A stretch of 42,029 nucleotides of DNA from Bradyrhizobium sp. 141. Its GTDB lineage: Bacteria; Pseudomonadota; Alphaproteobacteria; Rhizobiales; Xanthobacteraceae. The stretch's first letter is position 1, and every line of letters begins with the position of its first letter. The stretch spans positions 1-42,029 of the forward strand of contig NZ_JADPKR010000071.1 in the NCBI RefSeq assembly GCF_023074055.1, read 5' to 3'. The notes under the pieces are model-generated. The model was not told where the DNA came from. It was given only the letters and a program-made list of their open reading frames with translations, and searched no databases. A program made the position numbers and the translations under genes. Positions 18,376-27,051 of the stretch are shown here, piece after piece.

Positions 18376-19602
18376 TCAACGCAGGGGCGGTGACACGCCG
18401 GAACTTCCGACCGTCACGTCTGCATTTTCTACCTGCCAGGTCGCGCTATCGGCAAATCGCACATCGTCCAGCGTAATCTCGAGGGCATGCTTCTGGTCAA
18501 GACCGCGCATAAGCAGCGCCCCCTTGTCACCACGAACATGGCGCAGAACTATCTGGCGATAGACCGGAATGCTGTCACCTTGGGCATGGGGATCGTCTTT
18601 TGTATCAAACATAATCGGCCATTGGTTGCCGCGCAGGCGCACATTCTCGTAGGTTACCTTCTCCACCAGACCGCCTCGGCTGACATCGCTCTTGATGCGC
18701 AGGCCAGACGTGGGACCATCGAGGGTCAGGCCGCGCACCAGTATGTCGCTAACGCCCGAGCTCACCTCGGTACCGATCGACATGCCGTGCCCCCAACCGA
18801 AGCAGTTATCGATCACGGAGACATAACGGGTGGGACCATTGTTGCCGGCCTTGATCGCCACATTATCGTCACCAGTTCGGATGAAGCTCTGGGTGATGGT
18901 CACATCTTGGCTGGCGCTTACATTAATGCCGTCGGTATTGCGTGTGTTGGCCGGTGCATCGATGGTAACGCCCCAAAAGATGGCACCTTCGACCCGGTTC
19001 ATCGCCACATGGAAGTTGGGCGCGTTGCGCAACGTGATACCATAGAAGGTAATGTCCTTCGCATCTTCGATCTGGATCAAATGCGGGACGTTCTGCTTCC
19101 CCCCCCCGGGTGATGCGCGGAAGGCCAGCCGCCACCAAGCGGTGCTGCCGACCGCCACAGCGCCGCCCAGGCCATCGATGATGCCGTCGCCATAGATACC
19201 GCCGCCATATGTTTTGGAGAAGCTGATGAAAGGCCGACAGCCGTCGCCTTTCTGATCGATGGTAGCACAACTTCTCAAGCCCTTATCATAGGCCGTCGGG
19301 TCGGCGATGGCAAAGAGCGTGGCGTTGCGTTCGATCCAGAGCGTAACGCCTGACTTCATCTTGAGTGGACCCGACCGGAACTCGCCACTCGCCAAATAGA
19401 CCGCTTCGCCAGCGGGGCAATGGTCGATGGCGTCTTGTAGCCTGGCGGTATCGTTTTTGCTGAAAGGGACTAAGTCTGTGCACACCTGTCTCGGCGCGGC
19501 CGGTTCGGCGACAGTGCGGCGGTCTTGGGCCTGTGCGGCGGAGCAAAGAGCGATGGCGGCAACCGTGGACAGCACGCCCAGGCAGCGGAAAAGATCTGTC
19601 AT
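18376..19602 (-). CDS. Secreted GH28 polygalacturonase
   Basis: A 408-residue glycoside hydrolase family 28 protein that hydrolyses alpha-1,4-galacturonan in pectin. The signal peptide ends CSAAQAQ near residue 26. The catalytic motifs of GH28 are all present in order: NTDG (222-225), GDDNVAIK with the paired Asp (244-251), GHGMSIGTE (271-279) and RIKSD (302-306). ATG 19602 is preferred since GAGGG lies 6 bases before it; ATG 19614 would add four residues. The last codons and the stop (18376-18378) coincide with the edge of the IS66 fragment, so the native C terminus may have been altered by a few residues. Pectin-degrading enzymes in rhizobia are thought to help infection through plant walls; that role here is inference. 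Confidence 0.9.
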   Translation of the reverse strand: MTDLFRCLGVLSTVAAIALCSAAQAQDRRTVAEPAAPRQVCTDLVPFSKNDTARLQDAIDHCPAGEAVYLASGEFRSGPLKMKSGVTLWIERNATLFAIADPTAYDKGLRSCATIDQKGDGCRPFISFSKTYGGGIYGDGIIDGLGGAVAVGSTAWWRLAFRASPGGGKQNVPHLIQIEDAKDITFYGITLRNAPNFHVAMNRVEGAIFWGVTIDAPANTRNTDGINVSASQDVTITQSFIRTGDDNVAIKAGNNGPTRYVSVIDNCFGWGHGMSIGTEVSSGVSDILVRGLTLDGPTSGLRIKSDVSRGGLVEKVTYENVRLRGNQWPIMFDTKDDPHAQGDSIPVYRQIVLRHVRGDKGALLMRGLDQKHALEITLDDVRFADSATWQVENADVTVGSSGVSPPLR

Positions 19603-19727
19603 GAACACCCTCATGTGTTTGCGCCATATAGGCGACGTGATCTGTCCCGGAGCTGAGCGCCAGCAAATTCTGGCTCACAGCCAGGGAAGCTTGCGAAGGA
19701 GGCGTCAACGGTCCGGCTAGCGTTCAT

Positions 19728-20267
19728 TCACTTCTCAATAGCAAAAGCCCAGGCGCTCAAGCCTGCTCCCGAGGCAAAGTCCGCGATTTCCTGCGGATTG
19801 GTCCTGACGTTGTAGCGGGCGGCTCCCAGTTTCAATTTTTCCTAGGCGGGGGTGTAAACCGATAGGGTGTAGCCGGTGGTAGTGTAAGGCTCGCAATTCT
19901 TTTGTTCGGCTGGCCGGGCCGACATCGGTAGTGCGTTCCATGTCGGAATCGTGCAACACGATGACGCCGCAGGAAGTGTTGGCGGCGCAAATCGAGGTCC
20001 GAACATTCGATGTTGCTGTTTCCGATGGCGTTGATGGGGCGCCGGAGTTTTCAGCAATCCCGTCGGATGATGAGATTGCTGTTCTTGTTCCAAGCAGCGC
20101 GTCACATAGCCCTGAGGGGTGCACGTCAGGGTTAAGTCGCGGTGAGCTTGCCGCCGAACGTCGCCGATCTTATCCGTGTTGTATTCGCCCGCCCGCGCGG
20201 CGTCGGTGATCAAGACCAGGGTCGCCATGGCCAGTGCGCTAGTCGTCCTGGAGGTCCAATTCTTCAT
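19728..20267 (-). pseudogene. Secreted glycerophosphodiester phosphodiesterase-like gene, frameshifted
   Basis: From ATG 20267 the protein begins MKNWTSRTTSALAMATLVLI with a signal peptide ending DAARAGEYN, then IGDVRRQAHRDL, where the family has AHRG. Frames then alternate: ENSGAP, INAIGNSNIECSDLDLR, and CGVIVLHDSDMERTTDVG, which is the family motif HD..l.RTT.G. Near the end NPQEIADFASGAGLSAWAFA gives a clean C terminus with TGA at 19728-19730, preceded by a TAG. The order of motifs supports a GDPD-like enzyme that once cleaved glycerophosphodiesters in the periplasm. At least three indels or stops inactivate it. It points the same way as the polygalacturonase and lies just upstream of it. 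Confidence 0.6.
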
Positions 20268-20879
20268 GATTGTCTTTCGTCGCATATCCTGTCCTGCCGT
20301 GGACAAGTCCGATAAAACAGGGGAGTTGGACGTTGTTGGCAGCAGCCAAGCAAGAGCTGGGCCAATCGCCCGATGCTCCGCCCGTGAGAGCCGCTTCGTG
20401 GACAGGTGGTCAGAGCGAAGCGCAGTTCCTCCTTCCATCGAAAGCAAATCGTCGCTTGTGATGATATCGCGCCAACCTGTTGCGAACACGACCTCGCACA
20501 ACGAAAAAGTACAATTTCGCTGTTCGCGCTGGCCCAAATCCTTCAGCGTCACAGACCGCATGGAAAGCAGGCGGCAATACGATCAGGAGCACGTTTGCGT
20601 CTCGACCTGCCACGTTGTGATGCGATCGCCGGGTCTCCGCGAGCCCGCGACGATCGCACCTTGTGCGCCAAACGTTAGCGGCGCATTCTGATCTGCATCA
20701 CAGATGATGCGGTCCGCCGCAAAAAAAAAGGCAAAATGTTAGCCTCCGGGTACGCATCCAATGACGGCCGCGCAACGATTACGCGCGCGCATAGACGGTC
20801 TGGGTTATGATGGTCGTTAGCCGGAAGAGACGTTCAAGTGCGACGGACCGCTGATCAGACGTTTTTACGAGCGCGCGTA
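20268..20879. other. Gene-free region upstream of the GDPD pseudogene
   Basis: About 610 bases with only short overlapping frames of no recognisable similarity. It contains an A-run near 20720. No promoter, RNA gene or repeat could be named with confidence. Confidence 0.35.
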
Positions 20880-21194
20880 GCCTTTTCCATTCTCAAGAAA
20901 GCAGCTCGTGCAGGCGCGAGGCAAGCAGATCGGCGATGCGGGCCAGAACATCGGCGAGCCAGGCTTGCGGGTCGACATCGTTGAGGCCTGCGGTGGTGAG
21001 AGCGTCAGCATGACTAGCGGCGCGGTTCCCCCGCCCTGAGAACCGGCAAAGGTCCAATTGCGTCTTCCTAGAGCGATACCGCGCAGCGCTCTTTCCGCAG
21101 CGTTGTTGGTCAGGCAGATTCTGCCATCATCAAGGAGGCGGGCGAAGTCGGCCCAGCGCTTGACCAGTAATTGATCGGCTCGCGAGCCTCGGAG
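20880..21194 (-). pseudogene. IS66 tnpC C-terminal fragment
   Basis: The minus strand reads ADFARLLDDGRICLTNNAAE and RALRGIALGRRNWTFAGSQG, the last catalytic-Glu block of IS66 transposases. After a frameshift it continues TTAGLNDVDPQAWLADVLAR and LLASRLHELL. The 5' part of the gene is gone; an IS110 fragment is joined in frame at about 21194. It is a different copy from the IS66 fragments at 228-1799 and 12575-18375. Confidence 0.82.
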
Positions 21195-21525
21195 GAGCGC
21201 TAGAATGTGGCGCGTCTTAGGGCGAGCAACCGCTTCGCAGATTGCGGCCACATCAGTGGCATCTTTTTTAGCTCCTCGCCGGACGTAGGGCTTTACATAT
21301 GCCGGCGGAATCAATCTCGCGACGAAGCCGCTGGATCTCGCGTGCCCAGTCGTGCGCGGAACCACAGGCCTCGATGCCGACCAGGCAGAGATGACAGTGA
21401 TGAGAAGAAGGAGATGATCTCACCACGCCCAGGCGTTGGCGACAGACCACGCTACCTTCGTCATCCACCTCATGGAGGTGAAAAGCGAGCTTCGAAATGT
21501 CCAACCCAATAGTCGCGATGTTCAT
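21195..21525 (-). pseudogene. IS110-family transposase, N-terminal fragment
   Basis: From ATG 21525, with AAGGAG about 12 bases upstream, the minus strand reads MNIATIGLDISKLAFHLHEV, the RuvC-like start of IS110 transposases. After a frameshift come CLVGIEACGSAHDWAREIQR and, in another frame, LIPPAYVKPYVRRGAKKDAT with the conserved K-DA-DA motif (here KKDATDVAAI). The rest is replaced by an IS66 tail. It is a third distinct IS110 relic in the window. Confidence 0.8.
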
Positions 21526-21594
21526 CTTGATTGACTCCTTCTGCCGCCAGCACATCTGGCACGATATCACCGGCGCCGTGAGAGCGGGGCCGTC

Positions 21595-21886
21595 TTCTGC
21601 ATCAACGGCCAGATGCGAGACGAGTTCTTGAACGATAGCTGTTCTTCGGCCTGGACGATGCCCAGAACAAGCTAGCCGAATGGGTCGCCGACTACAACGG
21701 CGAGCGCCCACACTCTTCGCTGAAATACCAAACACCCGCGGCCTATGCTGCCGCATTCACCGCAACGGGCGATCGGCTGCGCAACCCGACCAGCTCCGCC
21801 GATCGCCCGTTGCTCCACCCGCGCCAAGCGACGTAAAAACCCACGAGACTCTAGTTAGCGCTGGATGAAAGTTCGGGGGCAGGTCA
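21595..21886 (+). pseudogene. IS3-family OrfB C-terminal remnant with right inverted repeat
   Basis: The plus strand gives INGQMRDEFLNDS, then after a shift DDAQNKLAEWVADYNGERPH and SSLKYQTPAAYAAAFTATGD, the end of an IS3 DDE integrase with the ERPHSSL-type motif. The sequence to 21886 (ending GGGGGCAGGTCA) reads TGACCTGCCCCCGAAC on the other strand, a typical IS3 terminal repeat. The upstream part is lost next to the IS110 fragment. Confidence 0.8.
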
Positions 21887-22111
21887 CTCCTTGCCCACGC
21901 CCGCGAAGAACTCGCAGTCTGGAAAGACGATTACACGGTGAGACCACATAGCGGTGTCGGCAATGTCGCACCCTCGACCTACGCAGAAATCAGCGCTCCC
22001 AAGATGCAACAGGATGGGACGCTGCCCTATGCCGAGGCTCCGCGCACCATCCCGTTGCATCACCAGGCCGAAGGCTCAAATCAACCCGGGACTCTACCCA
22101 TCGCAGGATGA
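21887..22111 (+). pseudogene. Second IS3-family OrfB C-terminal remnant
   Basis: Directly after the preceding IS3 end the frame reads LAHAREELAVWKDDYTVRPH and SGVGNVAPSTYAEISAPKMQ, another IS3 integrase tail (DYN.vRPHS.lG), ending TLPIAG and TGA at 22109-22111. The first IS3 therefore probably inserted within this one and its left side was deleted. Confidence 0.72.
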
Positions 22112-22536
22112 AACAAGGGCTCAGGTCGACGACAAACACAGCATGCGGCGCGGCTAACTACCAGGGTTAGTCGTTGATCTAAATGAAAAACGTATGGCAC
22201 TTATTGGTAACGAACGCGATTTGGCCAAGCATAACCAGCAGGGAATTCGGCATGCAACCTCAACCACTATCAGTTCTCACAAACAAACCTGATCGATTGC
22301 TGATTAGTCAAGAACAAGCGCCTCCGCCGCGATCTCGGACGCCTCAGGGCATCTGGCTCGTCGAAGGAATTTCATAGACGAGGATGTCATCGCGTGTACG
22401 ACGTCCCGCTGCACAACCCAGTGGCGTCACCAGCACGTTGCCGGGATTAGAGCCGAATAACTCTAATCCTCCAATCGAGGACTCAGCGGACGTACACGTG
22501 TTCCCAGTAGTCTTCTAAAGATTTGTGTAGTCAGAG
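22112..22536 (+). other. Leader region of the epimerase-GMC operon
   Basis: About 425 bases without a gene. It contains the 9-bp hairpin described separately (22444-22469). TGGCAC at 22195 is not followed by a -12 GC element at the proper spacing, so no sigma54 promoter is claimed. Confidence 0.35.
22444..22469. promoter_or_regulatory. Perfect 9-bp hairpin or operator before the epimerase operon
   Basis: GGATTAGAG (22444-22452) and CTCTAATCC (22461-22469) are perfect inverted copies with an 8-base loop, 67 bases before ATG 22537. There is no T-run, so a protein-binding site or an RNA leader hairpin is more likely than a terminator. Confidence 0.4.
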
Positions 22537-23586
22537 ATGGTGAATACAGCTCTAGTAACCGGCGGCTCGGGATATTTTGGGCAAGTGCTCAGCAAACAAT
22601 TGCTTGAGCAAGGAACCCACGTTCGCGTGTTCGACCTGAACCTCCCCGGCTTCAATCATCCTAATCTGGACTTTTTCAAAGGCACGATTCTGGATCGCAA
22701 GGCAGTCAAACAGGCACTCTCCGGCGTGAACAAGGTATTCCACACCGCTGCCCAGAACCCGTTAGCTAAGGACCTATGCTTGTTTTGGTCCGTCAACAAG
22801 GACGGCACACAGATCATTGCTGACGAATCGGCTGCGGCAGGAGTCGAGAAGCTCATATATACCTCCTCCACCGCTGTTTATGGCGCCCGGAAAACGAATC
22901 CCGTCACAGAGATTACAGAACCCAATCCTGCCGAAGACTACGGACGCGCAAAGCTCGCAGGAGAAACCATTTGTAAAAGAGCAGTGCATCGTCATGATCT
23001 AGATGTGGCGATTGTGCGTCCGCGGACTATTCTCGGAAATGGCCGCCTCGGCATCTTCCAAATCCTGTTTGACTGGATAGAACGGGGCCTCGACATTCCA
23101 GTTTTGGCTGGCGGAAATAACAAATATCAATTCGTTCACTCGGACGATTTGGCCTGGGTTTGCATTGCAGCTTCGGATGTGAAAGGCTTTGCAGAATACA
23201 ATATCGGAGCCGCCGAATTTGGCACAATGCGTGACCTTCTGCAGGCGCTAATCGACCACGCCGGAACCAAAAGCCGAATCAAATCTGTTCCGATCTGGCC
23301 GACTATCATCGCAGCGAACTTCGCAAGTGCGCTCGGCCTCTCTCCCTTGGGCCCTTTCCATGCACTGGCGTACGGGCGATCAATGTATTTCGATATTTCG
23401 AAGGCGCAAAGAGAACTTGGATATACGCCGAAGTACTCTAATTCTCAGATGATCATCGATGCCTATGATTGGTATCGGGCCAATAAGGCTTCTATAACCA
23501 AGCGCGGAGCGTCACACCATAAGTCGCCTGTCAAACAGCAGGTTTTAGCACTGGTCCCTCACGTGTTGCGGATAATCCCGGGATGA
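22537..23586 (+). CDS. NAD-dependent epimerase/dehydratase (extended SDR / 3-beta-HSD type)
   Basis: A 349-residue extended SDR. The nucleotide-binding loop is TGGSGYFG at residues 8-15, followed by a fitting Asp in VRVFDLN. The catalytic Ser/Thr is in YTSSTAVYGARK and the Tyr-Lys pair in EDYGRAKLAGE. VRPRTILGNGRLGIF and QFVHSDDLAWVCIAA are conserved blocks of 3-beta-hydroxysteroid dehydrogenase and sugar epimerase relatives. It acts in the cytoplasm on a sugar nucleotide or a hydroxylated terpenoid-like substrate; sequence alone does not separate these. It is first in a tight five-gene run on the plus strand; its stop overlaps the start of the next frame. The ribosome-binding site before ATG 22537 is weak (AGAG). 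Confidence 0.82.
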   Translation: MVNTALVTGGSGYFGQVLSKQLLEQGTHVRVFDLNLPGFNHPNLDFFKGTILDRKAVKQALSGVNKVFHTAAQNPLAKDLCLFWSVNKDGTQIIADESAAAGVEKLIYTSSTAVYGARKTNPVTEITEPNPAEDYGRAKLAGETICKRAVHRHDLDVAIVRPRTILGNGRLGIFQILFDWIERGLDIPVLAGGNNKYQFVHSDDLAWVCIAASDVKGFAEYNIGAAEFGTMRDLLQALIDHAGTKSRIKSVPIWPTIIAANFASALGLSPLGPFHALAYGRSMYFDISKAQRELGYTPKYSNSQMIIDAYDWYRANKASITKRGASHHKSPVKQQVLALVPHVLRIIPG

Positions 23587-23921
23587 ATATGCAACCCCTG
23601 ATCGCGGTTCTTGCCGCCAGCTTGAATTCCTGTATCCGCAATCTATTGCTTAAATGGAGCCGGGCCTCACTCCCTTCGACTGGACTAGCCAATAAGTTTC
23701 TCTCAATTGGCTTTATAGGCGGTGCTATTTGCAAAGGCTCTCGACTCCATGGAGGTGTCCGTCCCTTATCCGGTTTTGGCAGGTCCGGGTTTGCGATGCT
23801 GGCGGTTACATCATCTTATATATTTGGAGAACCGTTCCATCTGCGCAAATGGATCAGGCTCGATCTTGTCTTTGCTGGCATTATTTTTCTGGCTCGAGGA
23901 GACAAAAATGGTATTCGATAG
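23583..23921 (+). pseudogene. Small multidrug/DMT-like exporter with two compensating frameshifts
   Basis: The frame from ATG 23583 gives MNMQPLIAVLAASLNSCIRN and a first helix. It then reads nonsense between about 23728 and 23785, where the neighbouring frame reads LFAKALDSMEVSVPYPVLAG, a typical helix of EmrE/ArnE-like exporters. After that the first frame resumes SGFAMLAVTSSYIFGEPFHL and LVFAGIIFLARGDKNG. One insertion and one deletion of this kind would swap about 20 residues of helix 2-3 for a basic stretch, probably destroying function. Without these changes it would be a four-helix inner-membrane protein of about 112 residues. It overlaps the next gene by 14 bases. Confidence 0.6.
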
Positions 23922-24291
23922 AGTGCTTGTGGCAACTCTGGTGCCTACGTGGCCATTGCTTGATGGGGAAGAAAAACCTGCCGTAGTCACTGAAGTCGTA
24001 GGAAGCGTCACCCGAGCCATTGCAGACGCCCCGTTTCATATTCGTTTGGCGGTTCGAAGCGTTTCGATATTGCTGAGCCCTTGCATCTTCTTGATTTCAT
24101 GCCGCGCGGGCGGTCCATTGGCAAGCGCATTACGCGCAGACAGGCTTTATACTCTTCTGCAGAGATGGCCCGGTCCCATCACGTCCGTCATGCGCCTTTA
24201 TCGATCGATGACGCTGCTCGCATTCTGTGAGCAGACGCCCGTGGCGGCAAAGCTGTTGTCCGCACGGACTACACAGAACCAAAAGGCTTGA
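23908..24291 (+). CDS. Small conserved-looking protein paired with the GMC oxidoreductase
   Basis: A 127-residue protein from ATG 23908, which follows GAGGAG at a good distance. It starts MVFDRVLVATLVPTWPLLDG, has a hydrophobic stretch LAVRSVSILLSPCIFLIS near residues 48-65, and ends with a helix LAFCEQTPVAAKLL. I do not recognise a named family. Its size and its position two bases before a GMC oxidoreductase resemble the small subunits that accompany GMC dehydrogenases such as gluconate 2-dehydrogenase, but this is inference. The TGA stop (24289-24291) and the next ATG (24294) suggest translational coupling. Confidence 0.6.
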   Translation: MVFDRVLVATLVPTWPLLDGEEKPAVVTEVVGSVTRAIADAPFHIRLAVRSVSILLSPCIFLISCRAGGPLASALRADRLYTLLQRWPGPITSVMRLYRSMTLLAFCEQTPVAAKLLSARTTQNQKA

Positions 24292-24293
24292 AC

Positions 24294-25817
24294 ATGAAAA
24301 GCAGTTTTCGTTCGAGCCACGAACTGCAACTGGAGGCGGATGCGGTGATTATCGGCTCCGGCGCAGGCGGCGCCAGCGTGGCAGACGTGCTGACAGCTGC
24401 CGGCTTATCTATAGTTATGCTTGAAGAAGGCAAGCATATTCCCTCATCATCGGCTTCGCCTAGAGCAAGCGAGGCATTTTCGGCGGCCTGGCGCGGCGGG
24501 GGAATAACCGCCGCGATTGGCCGGCCCCCCGTTACCTATGCTGAAGGCCGATGCGTCGGGGGCGGGACAGAAATCAACACCGCTATTACCCAGCGAGTCG
24601 ATAGCGATCTCATTGATCAATGGCGCAAGCTCAATAAGATCGAGAATTTTAGCCCGGATGAACTGGCGCCATATTACGACCGCGCGGAGACGGCGGTAAG
24701 TGCAAGCCTGACCCCCGGTCCGCTCGGACGTCCGACTGACATTCTGCGGCAAGGAGGCGAAGCGCTGGGCTGGAAAGTGACGGAGCTGAAACGGGCACAA
24801 CGTGGCTGCAAGGGGGCCAACCGATGTTCCTATGTATGCCCGAACGGCGCCAAGCAGTCCATGGCGGTGACCCTTCTGCCAAAGGCGGTTGACGGCGGCA
24901 TGCGGCTGCTGGCGCAAACGCGGGTGGACAACATACGAATTGAAAAACGCCGTGTCACGGAGGTGCGTGCCCAGTCACGCGATGCGGGCGGACAAGCCGT
25001 GACAGTGCTTGTAAAAGCCGGCATGGTGTTTGTTTGCGCAGGTGCAATACACACCCCCGCGCTTTTGCGCTGCTCCGGCCCGCGTAAACGCATTGGCGAT
25101 ACACTGCGCCTTCACCCGACGGTAAAGGCAACGGCGCTGTTTAACGACCCTGTCGATGCACATCAGTCGCGGCCTCCTCTGACGGCAATTACCGAATTTA
25201 TGCCGGAACAACGCATTGGTGGATCGATATTCACGCCCGGGGTATTTGGCCTCTCGCTTGCGGAAGATTGGACAAATCGCAGTGATCTGATGCGGGACTG
25301 GCGTTTTTGCGGCTCGTATTACGGCATGATACGGCCCCGCGGGGTAGGCTCAGTGAGATCGCTTCCCGGCTTCAGCGAGCCGCTCGTTAGTTTCAAGCTC
25401 GCCCCTGAGGACTGGATTGCTCTAAGCCAGGTTCTCACCCGTCTTGGCCAAGCCATGTTTGCGGCCGGCGCCCGCAAGGTGTTCCCTAGCATATCCGGCC
25501 ATGAAGGGTGGACGAGCCCTGATCAGGTACATGAGTTCTGGAACAAGCCTCTGCCCAAAAGGGCAACGAATCTGATGACCGTACACCTGTTTTCGAGTTG
25601 CCCGCCAGGTGAGCATCAGGATGCCTGCGCCGTCGACAGTTACGGACGAGTGCGTGGCCTCGAAAACCTCTTTGTAGCCGATGGCAGCCTGATTCCGGAA
25701 GCGCCAGGCGTCAATCCCCAAATGACCATCATGGCCTTAGCCTTCCGCGTCGCGGAAGCAGCACTCCATCATTCCGCACAAGAGCGCGCCCGGTCGGCCG
25801 CAAGAGACAGTGATTAA
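24294..25817 (+). CDS. GMC-family FAD oxidoreductase
   Basis: A 507-residue glucose-methanol-choline oxidoreductase. The FAD motif is VIIGSGAGGASVADVLTAAG followed by an acidic residue in MLEEG (near residues 19-45). RCVGGGTEINTAI is the second flavin contact. The C-terminal domain carries the catalytic pair: His in LMTVHLFSSCPPG and Asn in GVNPQMTIMA. GCKGANRCSYVCPNGAKQSM is a cysteine-rich segment seen in dehydrogenase-type GMC members that pass electrons to partners rather than oxygen. It probably oxidises a primary or secondary alcohol. ATG 24294 has AAAAGG upstream. The gene sits between a small possible subunit and an epimerase whose start overlaps its last codons by 8 bases. Confidence 0.88.
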   Translation: MKSSFRSSHELQLEADAVIIGSGAGGASVADVLTAAGLSIVMLEEGKHIPSSSASPRASEAFSAAWRGGGITAAIGRPPVTYAEGRCVGGGTEINTAITQRVDSDLIDQWRKLNKIENFSPDELAPYYDRAETAVSASLTPGPLGRPTDILRQGGEALGWKVTELKRAQRGCKGANRCSYVCPNGAKQSMAVTLLPKAVDGGMRLLAQTRVDNIRIEKRRVTEVRAQSRDAGGQAVTVLVKAGMVFVCAGAIHTPALLRCSGPRKRIGDTLRLHPTVKATALFNDPVDAHQSRPPLTAITEFMPEQRIGGSIFTPGVFGLSLAEDWTNRSDLMRDWRFCGSYYGMIRPRGVGSVRSLPGFSEPLVSFKLAPEDWIALSQVLTRLGQAMFAAGARKVFPSISGHEGWTSPDQVHEFWNKPLPKRATNLMTVHLFSSCPPGEHQDACAVDSYGRVRGLENLFVADGSLIPEAPGVNPQMTIMALAFRVAEAALHHSAQERARSAARDSD

Positions 25818-26901
25818 GGCGGTTATTATTGTGCAACAGGTAATCCCGGTAACCCTGAACGTCCCCCTCGTGCTTCTGACGGGCGCCACCGGCTGGCTGG
25901 GCCGGCGCATCGCGGCGGCGCTGACGAAAGGTTTGCCGGAAGTACGACTGCTCGCAACCGGAGGCTTCCGGGTAAGGGCGCTAGTACTTCCGGGGGAAGA
26001 CGTGTCGCAGCTGCGTGAACAGCACGTGGAAATCGTGACAGGTGATATCAGGGACATGGAAAGTGTCCGTGCACTCGTGGCCGCCGCCGAGGACGCCATA
26101 TTGATCCACATGGCGGGGGTCATACATCCCAGATCCGTTGCTCAGTTTGAAGCGATCAATACGCAGGGCACGATCAATCTGCTCACGGCAGCGCAGAAGG
26201 TAGGTGTGCGGCGTGCGATTATCCTGTCGTCGAACTCGGCGATCGGCTGCAACCCACATCCGGATCACAGATCCACAGAGGAAAGCCCCTATAACCCGTA
26301 TATGGGATACGGCCGCTCCAAGATGCTGATGGAAAAAGCGCTGCGTGCGGAGATTGCCGCTGGCAGCCCTACAGAAATTGTCATCATCCGTGCGCCCTGG
26401 TTTTACGGACCGAACCAGCCGTCAAGGCAAACGCTTTTTTTCAAGATGGTCAAAGACGGCAAGTTTCCGATCGTTGGATCTGGACGGAACCGCCGATCCA
26501 TGGGCTACACCGATAATCTGGCGCAGGGCATCCTGCTCGCCGCAGCTCACAAAAATGCGGCGGGCGAGATTTTCTGGCTTGCGGACGAAACGTCCTACAC
26601 CATGAACGAAATTGTCGAGACGGTCGGCAAGGTTCTGCGTGAAGATTTCGGCATGACGGTCAAACCCAACAAACTCCGTCTGCCGAGCATTGCAGCCGAG
26701 GTAGCAACTGTGCTCGATGCAACTCTTCAGCATGCCGGCATCTATCACCAGAAAATCCATCTCCTGTCTGAAATGAACAAGACAATTGCCTGCGATATCA
26801 CGAAGGCCCGAAAAGTGCTCGGGTATGCGCCCAAGATCGCCTTGCGAGAAGGCATGCGCCTTTCGGTCGACTCCTGCCTGAAGAACAGGCAGACGATTTA
26901 A
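25810..26901 (+). CDS. NAD-dependent epimerase/dehydratase, second copy in the operon
   Basis: A 363-residue extended SDR beginning at GTG 25810, inside the 3' end of the GMC gene. A GTG at 25840 in the same frame is another possible start. It has VLLTGATGWLGRRIAAALTK near residues 20-40, the Ser in ILSSNSAIGC and the Tyr-Lys pair in YMGYGRSKMLMEKA. IRAPWFYGPNQPSRQTLFF and RRSMGYTDNLAQGILLAA follow. The C terminus contains KARKVLGYAPKIALREGM, the family substrate-domain motif. It is only distantly like the first epimerase (22537-23586), so the two probably perform different steps. No terminator-like hairpin with a T-run was seen after it. Confidence 0.82.
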   Translation: MIKAVIIVQQVIPVTLNVPLVLLTGATGWLGRRIAAALTKGLPEVRLLATGGFRVRALVLPGEDVSQLREQHVEIVTGDIRDMESVRALVAAAEDAILIHMAGVIHPRSVAQFEAINTQGTINLLTAAQKVGVRRAIILSSNSAIGCNPHPDHRSTEESPYNPYMGYGRSKMLMEKALRAEIAAGSPTEIVIIRAPWFYGPNQPSRQTLFFKMVKDGKFPIVGSGRNRRSMGYTDNLAQGILLAAAHKNAAGEIFWLADETSYTMNEIVETVGKVLREDFGMTVKPNKLRLPSIAAEVATVLDATLQHAGIYHQKIHLLSEMNKTIACDITKARKVLGYAPKIALREGMRLSVDSCLKNRQTI

Positions 26902-27051
26902 CGTTTCTTGCTAGGTGTCTGGTCCCGGGGTGTGGGGGAATCAGCCAAACTACCCGTTCATTCTGGGCTATGGGATGCCCGAAACTGATTCCCCGGAATT
27001 TATGCAGTGTGATTCAAGGCCTTTCGACCTGTCTGGGAGGGAGGGCATGCG
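26902..27051 (+). other. Gap after the operon, likely left end of an IS4-type element
   Basis: Contains GGGGAATCAG (about 26935-26944) and its complement CTGATTCCCC (about 26985-26994). These could fold, or represent the left terminal region of the split IS4-type transposase gene that starts at 27052. No ORF. Confidence 0.35.

Noticed and set aside
18487..19113. Plus-strand frame of 208 codons
   Set aside because: Antisense to the polygalacturonase, which has all its catalytic motifs on the minus strand.
19683..19712. Possible TtsI-box-like sequence upstream of the polygalacturonase (complement contains TTCGCAAGCT)
   Set aside because: Only part of the remembered consensus fits and the conserved left half is missing.
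20865..21365. Single 166-codon gene on the minus strand
   Set aside because: The frame joins an IS110 fragment to an IS66 fragment with no common function, so it is a fusion of relics.
22195..22212. Possible sigma54 promoter (TGGCAC)
   Set aside because: The bases at the -12 position are TA rather than GC at the correct spacing, and no NifA-type upstream site is seen.
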